Origin: Saccharothrix obliqua
Lineage (GTDB): Bacteria; Actinomycetota; Actinomycetes; Mycobacteriales; Pseudonocardiaceae
Assembly (NCBI RefSeq): GCF_019375475.1
Contig: NZ_JAHXGQ010000001.1
Location: 310,001 to 374,000, forward strand
DNA: 64,000 nucleotides
Direction: 5' to 3'
The position numbers and the translations under genes were made by a program. Below the pieces are notes generated by a model. It was not told the DNA's origin. It saw only the letters and a program-made list of their open reading frames with translations, and searched no databases. Of the stretch, positions 53,347 to 62,371 are shown piece by piece (position 1 is the first letter of the stretch; the number at the start of each line of letters is the position of its first letter).

Positions 53347-53878
53347 TCCCGTCAAGGGTTTCGGCGTCACCTTCGGGACGATGTTCAAGAAGGTCGTCAC
53401 CGAGGAGTACCCGGAGGTCAAGAAGGTCACCGCGCCGCGGTACCACGGCCGCCACCAGCTCAACCGGCACCCGGACGGGCTGGAGAAGTGCGTCGGCTGC
53501 GAGCTGTGCGCGTGGGCGTGCCCGGCGGACGCGATCTTCGTGGAGGGCGGCGACAACACCGAGGACGAGCGCTACTCGCCCGGTGAGCGGTACGGCGCGG
53601 ACTACCAGATCAACTACCTGCGCTGCATCGGCTGCGGCCTGTGCATCGAGGCGTGCCCGACCCGCTCGCTCACCATGACCAACGAGTACGAGCTGGCCGA
53701 CGACGACCGCCAGAAGCTGATCTACACGAAGGAGGACCTGCTCGCGCCGCTGCTGTCCGGCATGGAGCAGCCGCCGCACCCCATGCGGCTCGGCGAGAAC
53801 GAGCAGGACTACTACGTGCACGGGCCGCGGCTGGCCGCCGAGGCACGCGACGGCCAGGCGCGGGAGGCCGGGCGATGA
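53333..53878 (+). CDS. nuoI: NADH-quinone oxidoreductase subunit I
   Basis: NuoI is an 8Fe ferredoxin (clusters N6a/N6b). The 181-residue product has the two cluster motifs [12 protein letters not shown] (near residue 53) and [12 protein letters not shown] (near 98) with [18 protein letters not shown] before them. The ATG has AAGGAGG seven bases upstream within nuoH, a strong RBS, so it can be translated independently of nuoH. The stop overlaps the nuoJ ATG. Confidence 0.97.
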   Translation: MGMLDPVKGFGVTFGTMFKKVVTEEYPEVKKVTAPRYHGRHQLNRHPDGLEKCVGCELCAWACPADAIFVEGGDNTEDERYSPGERYGADYQINYLRCIGCGLCIEACPTRSLTMTNEYELADDDRQKLIYTKEDLLAPLLSGMEQPPHPMRLGENEQDYYVHGPRLAAEARDGQAREAGR

Positions 53879-54711
53879 CGTCGTTCCTGCTCCAGCCGGA
53901 GACCGTCGGACGGGTCGTGGACACCGTCACCACCGGCGAGGCCGTCGCGTTCTGGGTCCTCGGACCGCTGGCGCTGGCCGGCGCGCTCGGGATGCTGTTC
54001 GCGCGCAACGCCGTCCACTCGGCGCTGTGGCTGGTGCTCACCATGCTCAGCCTCGGCGTGCTCTACATGGTGCAGCAGGCGCCGTTCCTCGGCTTCGTGC
54101 AGATCATCGTCTACACCGGCGCGATCATGATGCTGTTCCTGTTCGTGCTGATGCTGGTCGGCCGGGACAGCTCGGACTCGGTGGTCGAGGTGCTGCGCGG
54201 GCAGCGGCTCACCGCGATCGTGCTGGGCATCGGGTTCGCGGGTCTCGTCGTCGGCTCGCTCGCGCGGGCGCTGACCGACGTGGCGCCGGCCGGCCTCGCG
54301 CAGCAGAACACCCAGAACGGCGGGAACGTCGCGAACATCGGTGAGCTGCTGTTCACCGACTTCCTGTTCCCGTTCGAGCTGACCTCGGCGCTGCTGATCA
54401 CCGCGGCCGTCGGCGCGATGGTGCTGGCGTTCAGCTCGCGCGTCGGCAAGGACCGCAAGAAGACGCAGAAGGAACTGGTGGAGGAGCGCTTCCGCGGCGA
54501 CCGCGTCGGCTCCCTGCCCGGTCCGGGCGTGTTCGCGACCGCCAACTCGGTCGCGACGCCCGCCCTGCTGCCGGACGGCTCGGTGGCGAGCGAATCGCTG
54601 TCCGAGCTGATCGAGACCACCGCCAAGGAGACGTTGGACGACGACCTCGCCGAGGTCTCCGGCGACGGCCACCAGGCCGACGCTCGTGCCCTCAAGGGGG
54701 ACCAGTCGTGA
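53875..54711 (+). CDS. nuoJ: NADH-quinone oxidoreductase subunit J
   Basis: NuoJ is a membrane subunit beside the proton channels. The 278-residue product has five helices, including [20 protein letters not shown] and the conserved [20 protein letters not shown] helix with the pi-bulge Tyr-Thr-Gly. A ~90-residue hydrophilic tail follows ([20 protein letters not shown] and on). The stop overlaps a GTG that opens a 34-codon frame. Confidence 0.95.
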   Translation: MTSFLLQPETVGRVVDTVTTGEAVAFWVLGPLALAGALGMLFARNAVHSALWLVLTMLSLGVLYMVQQAPFLGFVQIIVYTGAIMMLFLFVLMLVGRDSSDSVVEVLRGQRLTAIVLGIGFAGLVVGSLARALTDVAPAGLAQQNTQNGGNVANIGELLFTDFLFPFELTSALLITAAVGAMVLAFSSRVGKDRKKTQKELVEERFRGDRVGSLPGPGVFATANSVATPALLPDGSVASESLSELIETTAKETLDDDLAEVSGDGHQADARALKGDQS

Positions 54712-54812
54712 CCGCGCGGACCGGCCGCGGCCCCGCGCGGCTCGCGGTGGCGCACCGGCCCGAACCCCTGGCGGCCCGCGCGGGCCGTGCGTCCGAGGGA
54801 GACCTGTCGTGA
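54708..54812 (+). CDS. Possible 34-codon ORF linking nuoJ and nuoK
   Basis: A frame of 34 codons starts with a GTG overlapping the nuoJ stop (GTGA) and ends with a TGA overlapping the nuoK GTG (GTGA). The peptide is Arg/Ala/Pro-rich ([20 protein letters not shown]), with no family resemblance. It could be a translational bridge that keeps ribosomes on the mRNA, or a chance open frame in GC-rich DNA; nuoK also has its own AGGGAG. Confidence 0.3.
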   Translation: MTARTGRGPARLAVAHRPEPLAARAGRASEGDLS

Positions 54813-55108
54813 CCCCGACCTACTACCTGCTGCTGTCCGCCCTGCTGTTCAGCCTCGGCGCGGTGGGCGTGCTGGTGCGGCGCAACGCCATCGTGGTGTT
54901 CATGTGCGTGGAGCTGATGCTCAACGCGGTGAACCTCAGCCTCGTCACGTTCGCCCGGATCAACGGCGCGCTCGACGGCCAGGTGATGGCGTTCTTCGTG
55001 ATGGTCGTCGCCGCGGCGGAGGTCGTGGTCGGTCTGACGATCATCATGTCGATCTTCAAGACGCGTCGCTCGGCCTCGGTCGACGACTCCAACCTGCTGA
55101 AGTACTAG
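54809..55108 (+). CDS. nuoK: NADH-quinone oxidoreductase subunit K
   Basis: NuoK is a three-helix membrane subunit in the proton path. The 99-residue product has [20 protein letters not shown], the conserved membrane glutamate in [16 protein letters not shown], and a second in [19 protein letters not shown] 54809 with AGGGAG about eight bases upstream gives the standard length; the frame from 54686 is not used. Confidence 0.96.
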   Translation: MTPTYYLLLSALLFSLGAVGVLVRRNAIVVFMCVELMLNAVNLSLVTFARINGALDGQVMAFFVMVVAAAEVVVGLTIIMSIFKTRRSASVDDSNLLKY

Positions 55109-55117
55109 GGGACACCG

Positions 55118-57082
55118 GTGTCTGCATTGATGCTCGACCCCGTGAGCGGGTCCTCGGACGTGGTCGCCGCCGGCGGGATCGGCAGCCTCGCCTGGTTGTT
55201 GCTCGCCCTGCCCGCGTTCGGCGCGGCGGTGCTGCTGCTCGGCGGCAGGCGCACCGACAAGTGGGGGCACCTGCTCGGGACCGCGACGGTCGTCGCGGCG
55301 TTCGCGTACGGCCTGGCGCTGTTCTTCGACACGATCGGCCGTGACGGCGACCGCACCACCGAACTGCACCTGTTCGACTGGATCCCGGTCAACGCGCTGA
55401 ACGTCGAGTTCGCGTTGCGCCTCGACCCGCTGTCGCTGACCTTCGTCCTGCTGATCACCGGTGTCGGCTCGCTCATCCACGTCTACTCGATCGGCTACAT
55501 GGCGCACGAGGCGGGCAGGCGGAAGTTCTTCGCCTACCTGAACCTGTTCGTCGCCGCCATGCTGCTGCTGGTGCTGGGCAACGGTTTCGTGACCCTGTAC
55601 TTCGGCTGGGAGGGCGTGGGTCTCGCGTCCTACCTGCTGATCGGCTGGTACCAGTACAAGCCGGAAGCCGCGTCCGCCGCGAAGAAGGCGTTCCTGATGA
55701 ACCGGGTCGGCGACGTCGGCCTGGCGATCGCCATCTTCATCCTGTTCAAGGAACTGGGCACCACCCAGTACGCGGACGTGTTCGCCCGCGTCGGCGAGCT
55801 GTCGGCGGGCGAGGTCACCGCGGTGACGCTGCTGCTCCTGCTCGGCGCGTGCGGCAAGTCCGGCCAGTTCCCGCTCCAGGCGTGGCTCCCGGACGCCATG
55901 GCGGGCCCGACCCCGGTGTCCGCCCTGATCCACGCGGCCACCATGGTCACCGCCGGCGTCTACCTGATCGCCCGCGCCAACCCGCTCTACAACGCGTCGG
56001 CCGACGGCCGCCTGGTCGTCATGTGCATCGGCGCGTTCACGCTGATCATCGGGTGCATCATCGGTTGCGCGTACGACGACTTCAAGAAGGTCCTCGCGTA
56101 CTCGACGGTCTCCCAGATCGGCTACATGATCCTGGCCGTCGGCCTCGGCCCGGTCGGCTACGCGCTGGGCATCATGCACCTGCTCACGCACGGCTTCTTC
56201 AAGGCCGGGCTGTTCCTCGGCGCCGGTTCGGTCATGCACGGCATGAACGACGAGGGCGACATCCGCCGCATGGGCGGCCTGTGGCGCAAGATGCCCATCA
56301 CGTTCGCCACGTGGGCGTTGGGCTACCTGGCGCTGATCGGCTTCCCGTTCCTGTCCGGCTACTTCTCCAAGGACGCCATCATCGCGGCGGCGTTCAGCGA
56401 GCCGGGCTGGCGCGGCTGGGTGTTCGGCGGCGCGGCGGCGCTGGGCGCGGCCATCACCGCCTTCTACATGACCCGCCTGCTGCTGCTGGTGTTCCTCGGC
56501 AAGGCACGCTGGACGGACCTGAAGTCCGCCGACGGCCGCGCCTACCACCCGCACGAGTCCGGTCCCACCATGACGATCCCGATGATCGTGCTGGCGATCG
56601 GCTCGGTCGGCGCGGGCGCGTTCCTGTCCTCCGGCGACAACCTGGCGGGCTGGCTCGCGCCGTCGCTGGGCGAACTCCAGGAGCAGCACGGCGTGCTGGG
56701 CCACACGGCGGTCAACTTCCTCGTGCTCGGCCTGTCCGCGCTGGGCGTGCTGGTGGCGTGGCTGCTGTTCGGCCGCAAGCCGCAGCCGGTGGCGCGGCCC
56801 GAGCGGGTCTCGTTCCCGGTCCGCGCCGCGCGTGCCGACCTGTACGGCAACGCGTTGAACGAGGCGTTGTTCGCGCGGCCGGGCACCTGGCTCACCCGCG
56901 CGCTGGTGTTCGTGGACAACAGGGGTGTGGACGGCCTGGTGAACGGGTCCGCCGCGCTGCTCGGCGGTAGCTCGGGCCGCCTGCGCCGCCTCCAGACCGG
57001 GTTCGTGCGCTCCTACGCGCTGTCCATGCTCCTGGGTGCGATCTTCGTCCTGGGCGCGCTGCTGATGGTGAGGTTCTCGTGA
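55118..57082 (+). CDS. nuoL: NADH-quinone oxidoreductase subunit L
   Basis: NuoL is the distal antiporter-like proton-pumping subunit. The 654-residue protein has about 15-16 helices and the channel motifs LYFGWEGVGLASYLLIGWY (membrane Glu), KSGQFPLQAWLPDAMAGPTP (Lys and substrate loop), SALIHAATMVTAGVYLIAR, KKVLAYSTVSQIGYM and LTHGFFKAGLFLGAGSVMHG. GTG 55118 follows nuoK by nine bases. Its stop overlaps the nuoM GTG. Confidence 0.97.
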   Translation: MSALMLDPVSGSSDVVAAGGIGSLAWLLLALPAFGAAVLLLGGRRTDKWGHLLGTATVVAAFAYGLALFFDTIGRDGDRTTELHLFDWIPVNALNVEFALRLDPLSLTFVLLITGVGSLIHVYSIGYMAHEAGRRKFFAYLNLFVAAMLLLVLGNGFVTLYFGWEGVGLASYLLIGWYQYKPEAASAAKKAFLMNRVGDVGLAIAIFILFKELGTTQYADVFARVGELSAGEVTAVTLLLLLGACGKSGQFPLQAWLPDAMAGPTPVSALIHAATMVTAGVYLIARANPLYNASADGRLVVMCIGAFTLIIGCIIGCAYDDFKKVLAYSTVSQIGYMILAVGLGPVGYALGIMHLLTHGFFKAGLFLGAGSVMHGMNDEGDIRRMGGLWRKMPITFATWALGYLALIGFPFLSGYFSKDAIIAAAFSEPGWRGWVFGGAAALGAAITAFYMTRLLLLVFLGKARWTDLKSADGRAYHPHESGPTMTIPMIVLAIGSVGAGAFLSSGDNLAGWLAPSLGELQEQHGVLGHTAVNFLVLGLSALGVLVAWLLFGRKPQPVARPERVSFPVRAARADLYGNALNEALFARPGTWLTRALVFVDNRGVDGLVNGSAALLGGSSGRLRRLQTGFVRSYALSMLLGAIFVLGALLMVRFS

Positions 57083-58644
57083 GCTGGACGCTGATCGCGC
57101 TGCTCCTGCTGCCCCTCGCGGGCGGCGTGGTGGTGGCCTTCCTGCGGCGCGACGACCGGATCGCGAAGGCGGTCGCCCTGGTCTTCGCGCTGGCCGAACT
57201 GGTGCTCGCGGTGCTGGCGTGGGTCGCCTACGACCCGTCGTCGGACGCGCGGCTCCAGCTGACCAGCTCGGTGGACTGGATCCCGGCGTTCGGCGTCCGC
57301 CTGTCGTTCGGCGTCGACGGCATCGCGCTGGTGATGATCGCGCTGATCGCGTTCCTGGTGCCGGTCGTCATCGGCGGCTCGTGGGCGGACAAGCTGCCCG
57401 AGGGCCGCAGCGCGGGCGGGTTCTTCGCGCTGCTGCTGGTCATGCAGACCGGCATGGTCGGCGTGTTCGCCGCGACCGACGTGTTCCTCTTCTACGTGTT
57501 CTTCGAGGCGGTCCTCATCCCGATGTACTTCCTGATCGGCCGCTTCGGCGGACCGAACCGGCAGTACGCGGCGATGAAGTTCTTCCTCTACTCGCTGCTC
57601 GGCGGCCTGGTGATGCTGGCGTCGGTGATCGGCGTGTACGTGGCGGCGGCGGACAAGCTCGGCACCGGCACGTTCGACTGGGCGACGCTGGTCACGGTCA
57701 CCCGCGAGCTGCCGCTGTCCACGCAGATCTGGCTGTTCCTCGGGTTCTTCGTCGCGTTCGCGATCAAGGCGCCGCTGGTGCCGCTGCACACGTGGCTGCC
57801 CGACGCGGGCGCCGAGGCGCCGGTCGGCGCGGGCGTGCTGCTGGTCGGCATCCTGGACAAGATCGGCACCTTCGGCTTCCTGCGCTACTGCCTGCCGCTG
57901 TTCCCGCTGGCCAGCCAGGAACTGGCGCCGCTGGTGCTGGTGCTCGCCGTCGCGGGCATCCTGTACGGCTCGCTGCTCGCGGTCGGCCAGTCCGACCTCA
58001 AGCGGTTCGTCGCCTACACCTCGATCGCCCACTTCGGCTTCATCGCGTTGGGCATCTTCGCGTTCAGCTCGCAGGCGGGCACGGGCGCGGTGCTGTACAT
58101 GGTCAACCACGGCATCTCCACCGGAATGCTGTTCCTGGTCGTCGGGATGGTGATGGCCCGCGGCGGGTCGCGCCTGATCGAGGACTACGGCGGCATGGCG
58201 AAGCTGACACCGGTGCTGGGCGGCCTGTTCTTCGTGGCCGGCCTGTCGTCGCTGGCGCTGCCGGGCACCAACTCGTTCGTCAGCGAGTTCCTGGTGCTGG
58301 TCGGGTCCTACCCGAACGAACCCGTCTACACGATCCTGGCCGCGGTCGGCATGGTGCTCGCCGCCCTGTACGTCCTGTGGCTGTACCAGCGGATCTTCCA
58401 GGGCCCGGTGCGCGGCACGGCGCTGGTCGGCGCGACCGGCGGCCCCGGTGCGGCGGTCGACCCGGAGCGCGCGGCCGTGCCGGACCTCGGCAAGCGGGAA
58501 CTGGCGGTGCTCGCGCCGCTGGTGGCGTTGATCCTGGTGCTCGGGTTCTACCCGAAGCCGGTGTTGGACGTGATCACCCCGTCCGTCGGGGCGACGCTCA
58601 GCGAGGTCGGGGTCGCCGACCCGGTCGCGCAGGAAGGCAAGTGA
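57079..58644 (+). CDS. nuoM: NADH-quinone oxidoreductase subunit M
   Basis: NuoM is the second antiporter-like subunit. The 521-residue product shows FFEAVLIPMYFLIGRFGGPN (membrane Glu), KAPLVPLHTWLPDAGAEAPV, GVLLVGILDKIGTFGFLRYC, DLKRFVAYTSIAHFGF and NHGISTGMLFLVVGM. GTG 57079 overlaps the nuoL stop. One base separates its stop from the nuoN GTG. Confidence 0.97.
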   Translation: MSWTLIALLLLPLAGGVVVAFLRRDDRIAKAVALVFALAELVLAVLAWVAYDPSSDARLQLTSSVDWIPAFGVRLSFGVDGIALVMIALIAFLVPVVIGGSWADKLPEGRSAGGFFALLLVMQTGMVGVFAATDVFLFYVFFEAVLIPMYFLIGRFGGPNRQYAAMKFFLYSLLGGLVMLASVIGVYVAAADKLGTGTFDWATLVTVTRELPLSTQIWLFLGFFVAFAIKAPLVPLHTWLPDAGAEAPVGAGVLLVGILDKIGTFGFLRYCLPLFPLASQELAPLVLVLAVAGILYGSLLAVGQSDLKRFVAYTSIAHFGFIALGIFAFSSQAGTGAVLYMVNHGISTGMLFLVVGMVMARGGSRLIEDYGGMAKLTPVLGGLFFVAGLSSLALPGTNSFVSEFLVLVGSYPNEPVYTILAAVGMVLAALYVLWLYQRIFQGPVRGTALVGATGGPGAAVDPERAAVPDLGKRELAVLAPLVALILVLGFYPKPVLDVITPSVGATLSEVGVADPVAQEGK

Positions 58645-58645
58645 C

Positions 58646-60214
58646 GTGGAGACGTTCCTCGCTCAAGCCCAGCGGCTCCAGGCGCCGGAGATCGACTACC
58701 TCGCGGTGGCGCCGATCCTCGTCGTGCTCGGCGCGGCGTGCCTCAGCGTGCTGGTGGAGGCGTTCCTGCCGAAACCGCAGCGGTGGTCCAGCCAGGTCGT
58801 GCTGACCCTGCTGGCGCTCGCCGCGGCCGGTGGCGCGCTCGCCTGGTACGGCGGCGCGGAGGACACGCCCGCCCAGGGCAAGGTGACCCTCGCGGGCGCC
58901 GTCGCCGTCGACCAGCCGGTGATCTTCCTGTGGGGCACGCTGCTGCTGCTCGGGTTCGGCGCGGTGCTGCTGATCGCGGACCGCTCCGTGGAGCCCGGCG
59001 GCGCGTTCGTCGCGGACGCGGCCGTGCGGCCCGGCACCGTCCAGGACCGCGCCCAGGCGGGCCGGTTCGGGATGCAGACCGAGGTGTTCCCGCTGACGTT
59101 GTTCGCGCTCGGCGGCATGATGGTGTTCGTCGCGGCGAACGACCTGCTGACGATGTTCATCGCGCTGGAAGTGCTGTCGCTGCCGCTGTACCTGATGTGC
59201 GGCCTGGCCCGCCGTCGCCGCCTGCTGTCGCAGGAGGCCGCGGTGAAATACTTCCTGCTGGGCGCGTTCGCCTCGGCGTTCTTCCTCTACGGCGTGGCCC
59301 TGCTCTACGGCTACGCGGGCTCGGTGAAGCTGGCCGACATCGCCACCGCCACGGCGGGCACCGACCGGTCCGACACGCTGCTGTACGCGGGCTTCGGCCT
59401 GCTGGTGGTGGGCCTGCTGTTCAAGGCGTCCGTCGGTCCGTTCCACGCGTGGACCCCCGACGTGTACCAGGGCGCGCCGACGCCGGTCACGGCGTTCATG
59501 GCGGCGTGCACGAAGGTCGCGGCGTTCGGCGGCATCCTGCGGGTGCTGTTCGTGGCGTTCGAGAAGTCGAGCTGGGAGTGGAACGGCGTCCTGTGGGGCG
59601 TGGCGATCGTGTCGATGGTCATCGGCGCGGTGCTCGGCCTCACCCAGACCGACGTGAAGCGGATGATCGCCTACTCGTCGGTGGCGCACGCGGGCTTCCT
59701 GCTGATCGGCTCGATCACGCTGACCAGCGACGGCCTGTCCGGCACGATGTTCTACCTGATGGCCTACGGCTTCACGACGATCGCCGCGTTCGGCGTGGTG
59801 TCGCTGGTCCGCAACTCGGACGGCGAGGCCACCCACCTGTCCCAGTGGGCGGGGCTGGCGAAGCGGTCGCCGATCACCGCCGCGGTGTTCACGTTCCTGC
59901 TGCTCGCCCTCGCGGGCATCCCGCTGACCAGCGGGTTCATCGGCAAGTTCGTGGTGTTCGCGGCGGCGTTGAAGAGCGGCATGGCGCCGCTGGTGGTGAT
60001 CGCCCTCATCGCGTCGGCCGTGGCGGCGTTCTTCTACCTGCGGGTCATCGTGCTGATGTACTTCAGCGAGCCGGCGGCGGACGGCCCGACGGTGAGCGTG
60101 CCCGGCGCGTTCACCACCGTGGCCATCACGATGGGTGCGGCGATCACGCTGGTGCTGGGCCTGTGGCCGGCTTTCGCCCTCGATTGGGCGGGTGCCGGCG
60201 GGTTCGTGTTCTAG
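58646..60214 (+). CDS. nuoN: NADH-quinone oxidoreductase subunit N
   Basis: NuoN is the third antiporter-like subunit and ends the operon. The 522-residue product has FIALEVLSLPLYLMCGLARR (membrane Glu), KASVGPFHAWTPDVYQGAPT, MAACTKVAAFGGILRVLF, DVKRMIAYSSVAHAGFLLIG and a C-terminal helix AITLVLGLWPAFAL. No terminator hairpin with a T-tract is seen after it; the next gene has its own -10-like element 8 bases after the stop. Confidence 0.97.
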   Translation: METFLAQAQRLQAPEIDYLAVAPILVVLGAACLSVLVEAFLPKPQRWSSQVVLTLLALAAAGGALAWYGGAEDTPAQGKVTLAGAVAVDQPVIFLWGTLLLLGFGAVLLIADRSVEPGGAFVADAAVRPGTVQDRAQAGRFGMQTEVFPLTLFALGGMMVFVAANDLLTMFIALEVLSLPLYLMCGLARRRRLLSQEAAVKYFLLGAFASAFFLYGVALLYGYAGSVKLADIATATAGTDRSDTLLYAGFGLLVVGLLFKASVGPFHAWTPDVYQGAPTPVTAFMAACTKVAAFGGILRVLFVAFEKSSWEWNGVLWGVAIVSMVIGAVLGLTQTDVKRMIAYSSVAHAGFLLIGSITLTSDGLSGTMFYLMAYGFTTIAAFGVVSLVRNSDGEATHLSQWAGLAKRSPITAAVFTFLLLALAGIPLTSGFIGKFVVFAAALKSGMAPLVVIALIASAVAAFFYLRVIVLMYFSEPAADGPTVSVPGAFTTVAITMGAAITLVLGLWPAFALDWAGAGGFVF

Positions 60215-60221
60215 CGGTACG

Positions 60222-60227
60222 TAGGCT
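60222..60227 (+). promoter_or_regulatory. -10-like TAGGCT for leaderless polyprenyl synthase gene
   Basis: TAGGCT ends seven bases before GTG 60235; no Shine-Dalgarno sequence is present. Confidence 0.5.
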
Positions 60228-60234
60228 TCCAGCC

Positions 60235-61236
60235 GTGACCAGTAGCGAGCAGGCGGGGACGGGGTTCCGGTTTGCGGACCCCGTGCTCGCGGAGGTGGTG
60301 CAGGCCGGGATGGCCGAGGTGGAGGAGCTGCTGCACAAAGTCGTGCAGAGCGAGTTCCACCCGGTGATGGAGACGTCGCTGCACCTGGTGGACGCGGGCG
60401 GCAAGCGGATCCGGCCGCTGTTCACCATCCTGTCCGCCCAGTTGGGTACCACCTGGGACCGGGACAGCGTCATCAAGGCGGCGGCGGTGGTGGAGCTGAC
60501 GCACCTGGCGACGCTGTACCACGACGACGTGATGGACGAGGCGACCATGCGCCGCGGCGCGGAGTCGGCCAACGCCAAGTGGGACAACAGCATCGCCATC
60601 CTCACCGGCGACTACCTGTTCGCGCACGCCTCGGCGCTGGTCGCCGACCTGGGCACGCGGGCCGCGCGGATCATCGCCGAGACGTTCTCCGAGCTGGTCA
60701 CCGGCCAGATGCGGGAGACCATGGGCCCGCGTGCCGGTGAGGACCCGATCACGCACTACCTGACCACCATCGCGGAGAAGACGGGTTCCCTGATCGCCAC
60801 CGCCGCCCGGTTCGGCGCGATGTTCTCCGACGTCACGCCCGCGCAGGTCGAGGCGTTGCGCTCGTACGGCGACGTGATCGGCGCGGCGTTCCAGATCTCC
60901 GACGACGTCATCGACATCGCGAGCCCGTCGTCCGAGTCGGGCAAGACGCCCGGCACGGACCTGCGGGAGGGCGTGCAGACGCTGCCCATGCTGTACGCGT
61001 TGGCCGACGAGCCGGACTCGCGCCTGGCGAGCCTGCTGTCCCGGCCGCTCACCGACGACGCCGAGGTGGTGGAGGCGTTGACGTTGCTGCGCGCCTCGTC
61101 CGGTCTGGAGCGGGCGCGGCGGACGTTGGACGACTACGCGGCGCGGGCGCGGGCCACGCTGGCGGAGCTGCCCGCCGGCCCGGCGCGGGACGCGTTGGAG
61201 TCGGTCAGCGACTACGTGGTGACCCGCACCCGCTGA
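60235..61236 (+). CDS. Long-chain polyprenyl diphosphate synthase, GrcC1-like
   Basis: This trans-prenyltransferase probably makes the menaquinone side chain used by MenA. The 333-residue protein has LVDAGGKRIRPLFTILSA, the first Asp-rich motif in HLATLYHDDVMDEATMRRG (near residue 98), the GDYLFAHASALVADLG stretch, and the second motif in AFQISDDVIDIASP (near 225). No bulky aromatic residues sit at the chain-stopping positions just before the first motif, consistent with a long product. In mycobacteria its homologue (grcC1) directly follows menJ; here nuo lies between. Confidence 0.92.
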   Translation: MTSSEQAGTGFRFADPVLAEVVQAGMAEVEELLHKVVQSEFHPVMETSLHLVDAGGKRIRPLFTILSAQLGTTWDRDSVIKAAAVVELTHLATLYHDDVMDEATMRRGAESANAKWDNSIAILTGDYLFAHASALVADLGTRAARIIAETFSELVTGQMRETMGPRAGEDPITHYLTTIAEKTGSLIATAARFGAMFSDVTPAQVEALRSYGDVIGAAFQISDDVIDIASPSSESGKTPGTDLREGVQTLPMLYALADEPDSRLASLLSRPLTDDAEVVEALTLLRASSGLERARRTLDDYAARARATLAELPAGPARDALESVSDYVVTRTR

Positions 61237-61243
61237 CCCGCGG

Positions 61244-62173
61244 TCACTCGACCGGCGCGAGGAGCCGCTGCTGCTTGCGCCGAGCCCGCACCGCGTCCGC
61301 GGTGAACACCGCCAGCGCCACCCACACCAGCGCGAACCCGAACCAGCGGGACGGCGGCATGGGTTCGTGCTTGACGAACACGCCCCACGCGAACTGGAGG
61401 ACCGGCGCGAGGTACTGGAGCATCCCCATCGTGATCAGGGGGACGCGCCGGGCGCCCGCGCCGAACATCATCAGCGGCACGGCCGTCACCACGCCCGACG
61501 ACACCAGGAGCAGGGCGTGCCCGACGCCCTGGTCGTGGAAGGTGCCCGCCGGGCCGAGCCAGAGCAGGTAGCCGACGGCGATCGGGGCGAGCACGACGCT
61601 CTCCGCGGTGAGGCTCGCCGTGGCGTCCAGCGGCACCGTCTTCTTGAGCAGGCCGTAGAGGCCGAACGAGCAGGCCAGCGCGAGCGAGATCCACGGCAGC
61701 CTGCCGTAGTCGACGGCCAGCACCACCACCGCGGCCAGGGCGACGCCGATCGCCGCGTACTGCGGGCCGCGCAGCCGTTCCCGCAGCACCAGCACCCCGA
61801 GCAGCACGCTCACCAGCGGGTTGATGAAGTAGCCGAGCGCCGCCTCCACCACGTGACCGGTGTTGACGGAGTGGATGTAGACGCCCCAGTTCACGGCGAT
61901 CAACGCGGACGCGGCGGTCACCATCAGCCAGCCGCGGCGGGACAGCGAGCGCAGGCCCGCCCACCGGCCGAGCAGTGCCGTCAGGCCGAGCATGAACACC
62001 AGCGACCAGGCGATCCGGTGGGCGAGGATCTCCACCGACCCGGCGGGGGCGAGCAGTGGCCAGTAGGCGGGGACGATGCCCCAGAGGAAGTACGCGCCTA
62101 TCCCGAAGGCGATGCCCCGATTGGTGTCCTGTGTTTCCGCCGAGACGGCGGCCGGTGCGGTCAACGGCGGCAC
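61244..62173 (-). CDS. rarD: EamA-family transporter RarD
   Basis: The 309-residue protein has ten predicted helices. GIAFGIGAYFLWGIVPAYWP, LLAPAGSVEILAHRIAWSL, NWGVYIHSVNTGHVVEAALG and YFINPLVSVLLGVLVLRERL are RarD hallmarks. Substrate is unknown. GTG 62173 is chosen since a minus-strand -10-like TAGAGT lies seven bases upstream (leaderless); the frame extends to 62245 but the added residues are not family-like. It converges on the polyprenyl synthase gene with seven bases between them. Confidence 0.9.
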   Translation of the reverse strand: MPPLTAPAAVSAETQDTNRGIAFGIGAYFLWGIVPAYWPLLAPAGSVEILAHRIAWSLVFMLGLTALLGRWAGLRSLSRRGWLMVTAASALIAVNWGVYIHSVNTGHVVEAALGYFINPLVSVLLGVLVLRERLRGPQYAAIGVALAAVVVLAVDYGRLPWISLALACSFGLYGLLKKTVPLDATASLTAESVVLAPIAVGYLLWLGPAGTFHDQGVGHALLLVSSGVVTAVPLMMFGAGARRVPLITMGMLQYLAPVLQFAWGVFVKHEPMPPSRWFGFALVWVALAVFTADAVRARRKQQRLLAPVE

Positions 62174-62180
62174 GAGAACC

Positions 62181-62186
62181 ACTCTA
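62181..62186 (-). promoter_or_regulatory. -10-like TAGAGT for leaderless rarD
   Basis: On the minus strand TAGAGT (62186 to 62181) ends seven bases before GTG 62173. Confidence 0.5.
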
Positions 62187-62371
62187 CGCTGCCGTTTTCC
62201 CTGGTCAGTTGCTCCGGCCGGCCTAGTGCCGCACCATGGGAGCAAGTCCGGGCGGTCGCACGCGCCGGGGCGTCCGGTCAGGGTACTTTGGCACGGCTTC
62301 CACTACCGGGTGAAGATCTGGCAGCGGAGCGTGTCGGGGTGTGACAGGACTGTGCAGTGGGAGGGTCTCCC

